This document shows, piece by piece, positions 32,793 to 40,800 of a DNA stretch of 64,000 nucleotides (position 1 is the stretch's first letter; the number at the start of each line of letters is the position of its first letter). Under the pieces are notes generated by a model. It worked only from the letters and a program-made list of their open reading frames with translations. It was not told the DNA's origin and ran no database searches. The DNA lies in the NCBI RefSeq assembly GCF_001412595.2, contig NZ_CP012640.2, positions 3,286,001 to 3,350,000 on the forward strand, read 5' to 3'. The DNA is from Massilia sp. WG5 (lineage in GTDB: Bacteria; Pseudomonadota; Gammaproteobacteria; Burkholderiales; Burkholderiaceae_D). The position numbers and the translations under genes are program-made.

Positions 32793-33608
32793 ATGTTTAA
32801 TAAGAACGAACGCGCACGAGTTCTCGGTATGGCCGCCCTTTGCTCGGTACTGTCGGCCTGCGGTGGGGGTGGAAGCGGAGGCGGCGCCGATCCCAGCACC
32901 GCCGCGACCGCGCCGGGACCGGGTTCCACTACCCCGTCTGCAACGACAACGGGCACGATTCAATATGCCCAATATCAGCCGACCAATACGATCATGTGGG
33001 ATGCAGCCTGGTCGACAACGACCGTCAGCGCCAGCACGAGCTTCACTACGACATCCAAACAGGGATCGATCCAGTTTCCCTTATCCGGCGTTAACGAAAT
33101 TGTCTCCACCAGCGATGCTTATGCCACGGTTTCCTGGGCCGGTCCTTTGACCAGCGGCGCCTATAAATTCGACGGCAATATCCTCATGGGCTGCGACGCT
33201 GCCGCAGCCGACAGGGAGTCCACCCGGGTCTTTGTCTCCAGCTCGCTGGCACGCGTCAAGGATGGCATGGTCGATGACTTGTCCGGCTTGAGTTTCGATG
33301 TCGTGGATTGCGCCCTGCTCAAACAGAGCAAGGTGGAAACCCTCAAGATCAATGCGGACGGCTCGCTGTTCATGTCGACATTTAACGCAACGATTCCCAA
33401 GAATCAGGTATTCGACATGTTAAATCCGGAAAAATATCCCGGCATCCTGATTAACAACGGCGATTTCAAAACGACTGGCAATTACTCAGGCCATGCGTTT
33501 CGCTATACTGTCAATGGCGTGACCAGGTACGCGATCGTCATCCAGACCAACGTCGGCTATATGGGCACCGGCATCAAATTCCACTACCTGCTGGCCATCC
33601 AGCGCTGA
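32793..33608 (+). CDS. Putative lipoprotein, function unknown
   Basis: A 271-residue probable outer-membrane lipoprotein. The signal peptide (MFNKNERARVLGMAALCSVLSAC) ends in the lipobox LSAC with Cys23, followed by a Gly-rich and then Ser/Thr/Pro-rich linker (CGGGGSGGGADPSTAATAPG) typical of exported Massilia-type lipoproteins. The rest is rich in Ser/Thr/Asn and beta-strand-prone, with no recognised domain. ATG 32793 has AAGGAGAGA upstream and is clearly better than the ATG at 32745. It shares the lower G+C of the LuxR gene before it. Its stop abuts the next convergent stop in TGATCA. Confidence 0.8.
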   Translation: MFNKNERARVLGMAALCSVLSACGGGGSGGGADPSTAATAPGPGSTTPSATTTGTIQYAQYQPTNTIMWDAAWSTTTVSASTSFTTTSKQGSIQFPLSGVNEIVSTSDAYATVSWAGPLTSGAYKFDGNILMGCDAAAADRESTRVFVSSSLARVKDGMVDDLSGLSFDVVDCALLKQSKVETLKINADGSLFMSTFNATIPKNQVFDMLNPEKYPGILINNGDFKTTGNYSGHAFRYTVNGVTRYAIVIQTNVGYMGTGIKFHYLLAIQR

Positions 33609-34679
33609 TCAGCTGACCGCCGGCTCCAGCAAGGTCACGGTCTGCGCCTGCGTGTCCAGCGTGGCGCGCACGCCGACCGGAATCGTGAACTGGTTGCGGA
33701 TGTGACCGAAGGAATAGCCGCTCACTGCCGGCACGTGCAGCGGCTGCAGGTGCAGGTCGAGGGTTTCGTCCAGGCTCAGGGACGAGCCGCCGCCCTGCGG
33801 CCCGCAGTTCTCGCAGATGCCGATCATGAGCCCGGCCGCCTTGTCGAGGCCACCGGCCAGGTCGAGCTGGGTCATCCAGCGGTCGATCCGGTAGGGCTCC
33901 TCGTTCACCTCCTCGATGAACAGCAGGCTGTCGCGGAAGTCGGCCGCATAGGGGGTGCCGGCCAGCGCGCTCACCAGCGACAGGTTGCCGCCGATGAGCG
34001 GGCCGGTAGCGACGCCGCCATGCACGGTGCGGATCGCGTACTGCGGCTCCTCCAGCGCGCGCCGCGCATTTTCGGATGACATCGGGATCGTGTAGCTGGC
34101 GCGCGGCTCCATCAGCACCGCCAGCATGTGCTCGTTCGAGTAATCCGACGGCGTGCTCGACGCCACCGGACCGTGGAAGCTCACGACGCCGGCGTGGCGG
34201 TGGATGGCCAGGTGCAGCGCCGTGATGTCGGAGTAGCCGAGCAGGATCTTCGGGTGCTTGCGGATCAGTTCGAAGTCCAGGTGCTTCAGCAGCGAGATGC
34301 AGCCGGAGCCGCCGCGGATCGCCCAGATGGCCTTCACTTCCGGGTCGCGGAACATGCCGTGCAGGTCGGCGATGCGGGCCGCGACCGTGCCGCCGTAGTT
34401 GCCCCAGACCTCGCGCAGGTAGTTGCCGGGCTTCGCGCGAAAACCCAGCGCTTCGATGTGCTGGACCGCTTTCTGGATCGCGGCGTCATTGGTGTAGCCG
34501 CCCGGCGCGATGAGGCCGACCAGGTCGCCTTGCTTCAGGCGTGGAGGTTTGATCAGGTGTGTCATGGATGGAGAAGCGCGCCGGCGCGCACGCGGCGGGA
34601 TGGCGGCGGCGGCCGGCAGGGACGGCAGCAGCGCCGCCGCCACCAGCGCCGCAAAGCGCCGCCTGCCGCCGTTATTCAT
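33609..34679 (-). CDS. Exported S66 (LD-carboxypeptidase/MccF-type) serine peptidase
   Basis: A 356-residue S66 peptidase. The nucleophile Ser is in WAIRGGSGCISLL (about 113-120), the catalytic Glu in LLFIEEVNEEPYRIDRWM, and the His in SGYSFGHIRNQFTIPVGV. LdcA removes the terminal D-Ala from murein tetrapeptides, and MccF relatives cleave microcin C. Unlike cytoplasmic LdcA, the N-terminus here looks like an export signal with arginines (GRRRFAALVAAALLPSLPAAAA). A shorter start at 34565 would remove it. It lies 7 bp after the TonB receptor gene, so the two form an operon and probably share a peptide or muropeptide substrate. Confidence 0.82.
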   Translation of the reverse strand: MNNGGRRRFAALVAAALLPSLPAAAAIPPRARRRASPSMTHLIKPPRLKQGDLVGLIAPGGYTNDAAIQKAVQHIEALGFRAKPGNYLREVWGNYGGTVAARIADLHGMFRDPEVKAIWAIRGGSGCISLLKHLDFELIRKHPKILLGYSDITALHLAIHRHAGVVSFHGPVASSTPSDYSNEHMLAVLMEPRASYTIPMSSENARRALEEPQYAIRTVHGGVATGPLIGGNLSLVSALAGTPYAADFRDSLLFIEEVNEEPYRIDRWMTQLDLAGGLDKAAGLMIGICENCGPQGGGSSLSLDETLDLHLQPLHVPAVSGYSFGHIRNQFTIPVGVRATLDTQAQTVTLLEPAVS

Positions 34680-34686
34680 GCGCGGA

Positions 34687-37449
34687 TCAGAAGAACTTGT
34701 ACTTGACGTCGAAGCTCAGCGAACGGCCACGCGGATCGGCCACGCGCGGATCCCAGCCTGCGCCCACGACTTCGTCCACGTTGTGCGCGGTGAACGGCGG
34801 ATTGCGGTCGAACAGGTTCTGGATGCCGACGGTGATCGTGGTGCTCTTGAAGCCGGTGTAGGTCGTCGACAGCCCCCAGGTCGTGTAGCTGGCCACGTGC
34901 GGGTTGAAGCCGGCCGGCGGGGTGCCCTTGCCGCCGTTCGGCAGCTGGTCCATGTAGCCGTCACGGTACAGGTTGCTCAGCATGGCGCTCCACGGACCCT
35001 TGCTCACGCTGAAGGTGGCGTTGTGCTTCCAGCGCAGGTAGATGTCGCGGGTGTAGAAGTTGCCCACGTATTCCGTGTACGGCTGGCCTTCGTATTCCGA
35101 GAACTGGTAGCTCTGGGTCCAGGTGCCGTCCAGGCTGGCGTTCCACTTGTAGCCGCCCGGCAGGTTGCCGCGGCCGCGCAGGCCGAGGTCGGCGCCGCGC
35201 GTCTTCAGGCCCGCCGCATTGATCCAGCCGGCCTGCACGTAATCGATGGTGCCGTCCGGGTTACGGTGGATGTACTCGGCCAGGCCGACCGGGTTGGCCA
35301 GCACGTTCTGCGGCGTGCGCTTCAGGATGCGGTCCTTGACGTTGACCGCCCAGTAATCAACCGAGGCCGAGAAGTTGGCGCTCGGCTCGACGATGAAGCC
35401 CAGCGTGCCCTGTTTCGAGGTTTCCGGGCGCAGGTTCGGGTTGCCGCCGCTCTTGTAGTTCAGGCGTTCGATGGCGCAGAAGCGCGGATCGCCCGGGTGG
35501 GCCGCGCAGCCGACCGGGTCGGACACGCCGCTCGGCAGTTCCTGGCTGAGGGCGCCCGAGTACAGCTGGACGAAGCTCGGCGCCAGGAAGCCGCGGTTGG
35601 CCGAACCACGCAGCATCAGCCAGCTGGCCGGACGGTAGCTGAACGCGATCTTCGGGTTGGTGGTGGCGCCGATCTGGCTGTAGTCGTCGCGGCGGATGGC
35701 CAGCTGCAGCTCCAGGTTCTTCAGCACCGGCACCATCAGCTCGGCGTACACCGCCTTGATGTTGCGCGCCACGCGGTCCTGCTTCGCATTGTCCGGCGCC
35801 TGCCAGATCAGGGTCGGGTCGACGTCCTGCGCGTACTGGTAGCTTTCGCGGCGCAGGTCGGTGCCGATGGCGCCCGAGACGGCGCCGGCCGGCAGCTGCC
35901 AGATTTCGCCCGACACCGAGCCGTTCAACTGGGTCAGCGTGGTCTTGCCATGCTGCAGGCGGCCATAGAACTTGGTCGCTTCCAGCGCATCCATCGCGGC
36001 CTGGGTCTGGCCCTGTGCCGGCGAGGCCCACGGATTCACGACGCCGCTGCCCAGCACCGCATACAGGGGCTTGGTGTAGCCATAGCCGTCGACCAGGTCG
36101 GTCGTGGTGCGGCTGGCGCTGTGCGACAGGTCGACGCGGTAATCCCACTTGCCGCCGATGGTGCCGTCGGCGCCCACCATGAAGCGCACGGTGTCGGTGC
36201 CGTATTTCTGGGTGCGGTTGCCCATCGGCCAGGCGCGCCACTTGTAGAGGATCGGCTTGGTCGGGTCGTAGGTCGGGATGTAGGCCGACAGGTCCTGGTA
36301 GTACGGGCCGCCGGCCGGGTAGGCATTGCCGTTCGCCAGCGAGGTCGAGATCTGCAGCGGGGTCAGGATCGACAGGCTGCTGTTGCGCGCGCCGATCGCC
36401 TCGGCGTACACCCGGTGGTCCGGGTTGAGCTGGAAGGTGCCGCGCGCCACGAAGTTGGTGCGCTCGACCGGCATCTGCATCACGTAGTCGCCGCCGTAGT
36501 CGTAGGCGCAGGAATAGGTCGAGCGCAGCGGCGAGGTGACGTCCTTCCACAGGCTGGTCTGGTACTGCGACATGCCTTCGACGCTGTCGCACTTGCCCTG
36601 CAGGCTCAGCAGGCCGGCCTGCAGGTATTTGTTCGGGTCGCCCGGCATCTGGAAGTTGGCGCCCAGTGCAGTGCCGGCGCCGGCCAGCTGGTTGGCGACC
36701 GGGGTGCCGGTGGTGTCCGGGGACAGGCCGCGCGCCGGCTGGAAGCCGTTCGCGAACCCGCGCTGGCGCGAATCCAGGCGGTCGTTCTTGTCGTAGCCGA
36801 TGGCCGCCATCAGGTTGAAACCGTCGGTGTCCAGGTTGCCCTTGCCGGCGATCAGTTGCAGGCGACGGGTCGCACCGCCGCCGTGTTCGGTGAAGTTGCC
36901 GGTGCCATTCGCCTGCAGGCCCTGGAAATCGGTCTTCAGGATGAAGTTGATGACGCCCCCGACCGCATCGGTGCCGTAGATCGCGGAGGCGCCATCCTTC
37001 AGCACCTCGACGCGGGCGACCGCCGCCAGCGGAATCGTGTTCAGGTCGACGGCATTGCCGGACAGGCCATAGGCGGCCATGCGGCGGCCGTTGATCAGCA
37101 CCAGGGTGCCGGTCGGGCCGAGGCCGCGCAGCGACGCGAAGGAAGCGCCACCGCTGAGACGGTCGGCGTCGGCGCCGAACACGTTATTCCCGGAGGTCAT
37201 GTTGTCGGCGCCGGTGCCGTTCGCCGAGATCAGGCGCATCATCTGTTCGGCGTTGGTGATGCCCTGCTTTTCCATCTGGTCCAGCGAGATCGTCTGTACC
37301 GGCAGTGCGCCTTCGGTGGCGATACGCTTGATGCTACTACCCGTGATTTCGACGCGTTGCATGGGTTTGTCCGACTGCACGTCCTGTGCCATGGCCGGGC
37401 TGACGATGCCGATCAGGGCAATCATCTGTGCTAACTTCTTTAACTTCAC
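34687..37449 (-). CDS. TonB-dependent outer-membrane receptor
   Basis: A 920-residue TonB-dependent receptor. The signal peptide (MKLKKLAQMIALIGIVSPAMA) is followed by a plug domain (VEITGSSIKRIATEGALPVQTISLDQMEKQGITNAEQMMRLI; INGRRMAAYGLSG; VEVLKDGASAIYGTDAVGGVINFILK) and a long beta-barrel ending in the aromatic KYKFF expected for outer-membrane insertion. The start is GTG 37449, with AAGGAGAGA upstream. The barrel resembles the broad 'TonB receptor for peptides or glycans' group rather than a siderophore class, but the ligand cannot be read from sequence. Co-transcribed with the S66 peptidase. Confidence 0.92.
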   Translation of the reverse strand: MKLKKLAQMIALIGIVSPAMAQDVQSDKPMQRVEITGSSIKRIATEGALPVQTISLDQMEKQGITNAEQMMRLISANGTGADNMTSGNNVFGADADRLSGGASFASLRGLGPTGTLVLINGRRMAAYGLSGNAVDLNTIPLAAVARVEVLKDGASAIYGTDAVGGVINFILKTDFQGLQANGTGNFTEHGGGATRRLQLIAGKGNLDTDGFNLMAAIGYDKNDRLDSRQRGFANGFQPARGLSPDTTGTPVANQLAGAGTALGANFQMPGDPNKYLQAGLLSLQGKCDSVEGMSQYQTSLWKDVTSPLRSTYSCAYDYGGDYVMQMPVERTNFVARGTFQLNPDHRVYAEAIGARNSSLSILTPLQISTSLANGNAYPAGGPYYQDLSAYIPTYDPTKPILYKWRAWPMGNRTQKYGTDTVRFMVGADGTIGGKWDYRVDLSHSASRTTTDLVDGYGYTKPLYAVLGSGVVNPWASPAQGQTQAAMDALEATKFYGRLQHGKTTLTQLNGSVSGEIWQLPAGAVSGAIGTDLRRESYQYAQDVDPTLIWQAPDNAKQDRVARNIKAVYAELMVPVLKNLELQLAIRRDDYSQIGATTNPKIAFSYRPASWLMLRGSANRGFLAPSFVQLYSGALSQELPSGVSDPVGCAAHPGDPRFCAIERLNYKSGGNPNLRPETSKQGTLGFIVEPSANFSASVDYWAVNVKDRILKRTPQNVLANPVGLAEYIHRNPDGTIDYVQAGWINAAGLKTRGADLGLRGRGNLPGGYKWNASLDGTWTQSYQFSEYEGQPYTEYVGNFYTRDIYLRWKHNATFSVSKGPWSAMLSNLYRDGYMDQLPNGGKGTPPAGFNPHVASYTTWGLSTTYTGFKSTTITVGIQNLFDRNPPFTAHNVDEVVGAGWDPRVADPRGRSLSFDVKYKFF

Positions 37450-37602
37450 GCGTCTCTCCTTGGGTATCGCTGCGACAATGTCTTTGCACTACGTTATTTT
37501 GATTTCGAGGGTACGCGCACGTATTTGCGCCTTCCAATGAAAAATCCGGAGCCGAGTATAACTACAAGGAATGTTTTACTTGGGAAAATCCAACCGAAAA
37601 GA

Positions 37603-39381
37603 TTACTTCCCTTGGGTAGCCCGTGCCCTTTGCGCAACATCGACATCCAGATAACGCCATTGCGTTAATTCGACCGGGTGACGTTTGTAGTTTTTCAACC
37701 ACGGTTGGCGGATATCGGCCGACAGCACATGGGTCAGCAACACCCAGGGGTTATAGGCGTGGAGCAGCTGGTTCATTTCGAAGTAGAGCTTCTGGCGCGC
37801 CGGGCCGTCCTGCAGGGCGTGCGCCTGTTCGTAGCGTTCGTTATACGCGGGCAGGTTGAAGCGCGAATAGTTCGCGCGGCCGGCATTGGGGCCGTACAGC
37901 AGCTGGTAAAAATTGTCGCCGTCGGGGAAGTCGGCCACCCAGTTACTCTCGAACATCTGCACCTTGCCCAGGCGTGAAGCCTTGATGATCTCGGGCTTCT
38001 TGTCCGACTTGAACACCACGCGCAGGCCGATCCCGTTCAGGCATTTGCGCCACAGTTCGTCGCGCAGGCGGCCGCTGACGGTGGCTTCGCTGCTCATCAC
38101 CAGGGTCAGGGGTTCGCCGTTCGGCTGGCGGCGAAACCCGTCCGGGTCGCGCTTGCCGTAACCGTAGCGGTCCAGCAGCGCATTCGCCAGCGCCGGATCG
38201 TAGGGCACCGGGCTGCGGTAGTCCGGGTCGTAGCCCAGCACGCCGGCCGGCAAGGGCGATTCCGCCTTCATCGCGAAGCCCTTCTTCAGCAGGGCGATGT
38301 CTTCGGCGCTGTTATAACTCAGGGAAATGGCCCGGCGCAGCGCGATCTTGTCCTTGCCGTAGCCGCCGATGACCGGGTCCTGCATGTTCATCCACATGTA
38401 GTAGGTCTGCAGCACCGGAAAGCGGGTCAGCTGCATGCCGCGCGCGGCCAGTTCGGGCTTCAGCCTGCCGTCGCGGATCACCATGTCCGTCATCGATTCC
38501 GGCACCTGCTCGAGGTAATCGTATTCGCCGTTCAGGAAGCCCAGCATGCGGCCCTGGAATTCCTCGGCGATCTTGACCTCGACGCGATCGACGCGCGGCA
38601 GATGCTGGCCTTCGAGCGCCGCGGCCAGGGTCTTGTCCTCGGCCGTGTTGCGGGCGCCGAGGCTGCCATGGAACACGGCGCTGGAATCCGGGTTGGCCAG
38701 CAGCACGATGCGGTCGCTGTGCTTCCAGTCGCCGATCATGAACGGGCCGGTGCCGACCGGATGATTGCCGGCCTGGCCCGGATAGGCTTCCATCACTTCG
38801 CGCGCGACCACCGACGCCGCCGGCATCGCCATGTAGAACAGGAAATTGTTGTCCGGCTCCTTCAGGCGGATGCGCAGGGTGTAGCGGTCGAGCGCCTGCA
38901 GGCCGGCGATCTCGGTGGCGTAGCTGAAGTTCTTCTTGAGCGCCTCGTCGCCCACCAGCTTGCCGTCGAAGATATAGCCGAAGGGCGAATGCAGGCTCGG
39001 ATCGTACAGGCGCTTGAAACTGTAGACGTAGTCCTGGGCCGTGACTTCCCGCTTCTTGCCCTTGAACGCGGGGTCGGCCGTGAAATAGACGCCGGGACGG
39101 ATCTTGAACGTGTAGCTGCGGCCGCCCTCCTCGACGAGCGGCAGGCCGGTGGCCGTATTCCCCTGCAGTTTCACGGGCCGCGCCAGGTAGTCGTAGCGCA
39201 GCAGCGGGTCGAACAGGTTTTCCAGCAGCGACAGCGTGGCCAGGTCCGAGCCGACCGCCGGATCGAGGCCGGCTTCGCTGGTCGACAGGAACATGTGCAG
39301 GGTTTTCGGTTCCTCGGCCCGCACGGGCGAGTACAGCAGGGCGAGCGAGAAAGCGGCGGTGAGGAATCGCATTGTCAACAT
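37603..39381 (-). CDS. Peptide-type ABC substrate-binding protein (SBP family 5), orphan
   Basis: A 592-residue periplasmic oligopeptide/OppA-like binding protein. The signal peptide is MLTMRFLTAAFSLALLYSPVRA; the second ATG at 39372 is also possible. SBP_bac_5 features are AVGSDLATLSLLENLFDPLLRYD, the YTFKIRPGVYFTADPAFKGKKREVTAQDYVYSFKRLYDPSL stretch and NHPVGTGPFMIGDW. No permease or ATPase gene of this family is adjacent, so it depends on a transporter encoded elsewhere or works as a sensor accessory. It lies 69 bp after the DctD-like gene on the same strand, and upstream of the TonB/S66 operon. Confidence 0.87.
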   Translation of the reverse strand: MLTMRFLTAAFSLALLYSPVRAEEPKTLHMFLSTSEAGLDPAVGSDLATLSLLENLFDPLLRYDYLARPVKLQGNTATGLPLVEEGGRSYTFKIRPGVYFTADPAFKGKKREVTAQDYVYSFKRLYDPSLHSPFGYIFDGKLVGDEALKKNFSYATEIAGLQALDRYTLRIRLKEPDNNFLFYMAMPAASVVAREVMEAYPGQAGNHPVGTGPFMIGDWKHSDRIVLLANPDSSAVFHGSLGARNTAEDKTLAAALEGQHLPRVDRVEVKIAEEFQGRMLGFLNGEYDYLEQVPESMTDMVIRDGRLKPELAARGMQLTRFPVLQTYYMWMNMQDPVIGGYGKDKIALRRAISLSYNSAEDIALLKKGFAMKAESPLPAGVLGYDPDYRSPVPYDPALANALLDRYGYGKRDPDGFRRQPNGEPLTLVMSSEATVSGRLRDELWRKCLNGIGLRVVFKSDKKPEIIKASRLGKVQMFESNWVADFPDGDNFYQLLYGPNAGRANYSRFNLPAYNERYEQAHALQDGPARQKLYFEMNQLLHAYNPWVLLTHVLSADIRQPWLKNYKRHPVELTQWRYLDVDVAQRARATQGK

Positions 39382-39401
39382 TGGGGGCAGTCCTGGAGGC
39401 G

Positions 39402-39437
39402 TTGCCTATCATAGGGCCAGCGCTTAGCGATAGGCAA
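39402..39437. promoter_or_regulatory. Inverted repeat upstream of orphan binding-protein gene
   Basis: TTGCCTATC (39402-39410) and GATAGGCAA (39429-39437) are perfect reverse complements separated by 18 bp. The pair sits between the dctD-like stop and the binding-protein start, 20-56 bp upstream of the latter. It could be an operator for the neighbouring regulator, or a weak terminator hairpin. I found no sigma-54 -24/-12 element here. Confidence 0.4.
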
Positions 39438-39450
39438 TACGTGGCGCCGC

Positions 39451-40800
39451 TCAGCGGAACTGCGTGGTGGAGATCTCGAAGCGCTTCAGTTTGTCGTACA
39501 AGGTCTTTTTGGGGATGTTCAGGCTTTGGGCGGCATCGACGATGTTACCGCCATGGCGGCGCAGCGCCTCTTCGATGATCGAGCGCTCGAAGGCGTCGAC
39601 CTGTTCGGCCAGCGAGGCTTCGCGCTTGGCCTCGGACGGCGCCAGCGAGCAGTCGAGCAGCCCGAGGACGAAGCGGTCGGCCATGTTCTGGAGTTCGCGC
39701 ACATTGCCCGACCAGCGGTGTGCCATCAGCGAATGCAGCAGTTCCTCGCCGACCAGCGGCGCCGGCTGGCCGTAACGCCGCGCGGCCTGCAGCACGAAGA
39801 ACTCGAACAGCAGCGGAATGTCTTCGCGTCGGTTGCGCAGCGCCGGCAGGGTCAGGCTGGCGACGTTCAGTCGATAGTACAGATCGGCGCGGAAGGCGCC
39901 CTGTTCGGCCAAGCATGCCAGGTCTTCCTTGGCGGCGGTAATTACCCGGAAGTCCACTGGAATCAGCCGGTTCGAGCCGAGCCGCTCGACCTTCCGTTCC
40001 TGCAGCACGCGCAACAACTTGACCTGCAGCGCCAGCGGCATGCTTTCGATCTCGTCCAGGAACAGGGTACCGCCGTTGGCATATTCGATCTTGCCGATGC
40101 GCTGGCGCTGGGCGCCGGTGAAGGCGCCCTCTTCATGGCCGAACAGTTCGGATTCGAACATCGATTCCGGCAGGGCGCCGCAATTCAGCGCCACGAAGGG
40201 ATACTGGCTGCGCTCGCTGAATTCGTGCAGGCAGCGCGCGATGAGTTCCTTGCCGGTACCGGTTTCGCCGAGGATGATGACGTCGGCCGCCTTCGGCGCC
40301 AGGTTCAATACCAGCTGGCGCACCCGGGTCATGGCGCTGCTGCGCCCGATCACCCGGGCTTCGATGCCGGCCCGGTTGTCGAGCTGGCGCCGCAAATCCA
40401 GGTTTTCCAGCACCAGGCGCCGCTTGTCGAGCGCGCGGCGGCAGACTTCGAGCAGCAGGTCGGCGGAAAACGGCTTTTCGATGAAATCGTAGGCGCCCTG
40501 GCGCATCGCATCAACCGCCATCGAGACGTCGCCATGCCCGGTCACCAGGATCACCGGCAGGGTCGGGTCCTTCTCGACCGCCAGCTTCAGCAGCTTCAGG
40601 CCGTCGATGCCCGGCAGCCTGACGTCGCTCAGCAGGATGCCGCGGAAGGCCGGCGACAGGTGCGGCAGCGCCTCCTCGGCCGTGGCGCAGGCGATCACGC
40701 TCAGGCCGGCCAGTTCGAGCGCCTGGCGCACGCCTTTGCGGACCACGGCATCGTCTTCCACGTACAGCACTTGCATGCCGTCGGAGCTGGTTTCAAGCAT
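39451..40800 (-). CDS. Sigma-54-dependent response regulator, DctD-type
   Basis: A 449-residue NtrC-family activator. Receiver domain 1-125 with Asp59 (LSDVRLPGIDG). The AAA+ domain has Walker A GETGTGKE (178-185), the sigma-54-contacting GAFTGA (225-230) and Walker B GGTLFLDEIESM. A C-terminal Fis-type HTH closes the protein (IIEEALRRHGGNIVDAAQSLNIPKKTLYDKLKRF). The intact GAFTGA and Walker sites predict a working activator of sigma-54 promoters. The start ATG 40800 overlaps the kinase gene by 8 bases. DctD family by architecture; the signal may not be C4-dicarboxylates, since no dctA or dctPQM is present. Confidence 0.9.
   Translation of the reverse strand: MLETSSDGMQVLYVEDDAVVRKGVRQALELAGLSVIACATAEEALPHLSPAFRGILLSDVRLPGIDGLKLLKLAVEKDPTLPVILVTGHGDVSMAVDAMRQGAYDFIEKPFSADLLLEVCRRALDKRRLVLENLDLRRQLDNRAGIEARVIGRSSAMTRVRQLVLNLAPKAADVIILGETGTGKELIARCLHEFSERSQYPFVALNCGALPESMFESELFGHEEGAFTGAQRQRIGKIEYANGGTLFLDEIESMPLALQVKLLRVLQERKVERLGSNRLIPVDFRVITAAKEDLACLAEQGAFRADLYYRLNVASLTLPALRNRREDIPLLFEFFVLQAARRYGQPAPLVGEELLHSLMAHRWSGNVRELQNMADRFVLGLLDCSLAPSEAKREASLAEQVDAFERSIIEEALRRHGGNIVDAAQSLNIPKKTLYDKLKRFEISTTQFR

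Noticed and set aside
34510..37434. A 974-codon frame antisense to the TonB receptor
   Set aside because: Same mirror effect; composition is that of an antisense artefact, and no ribosome site is seen.
39382..39450. Possible sigma-54 promoter before the orphan binding-protein gene
   Set aside because: The nearest GG...GC pair is 11 bases apart instead of 10 and lacks TGGCA; kept only as an inverted repeat.
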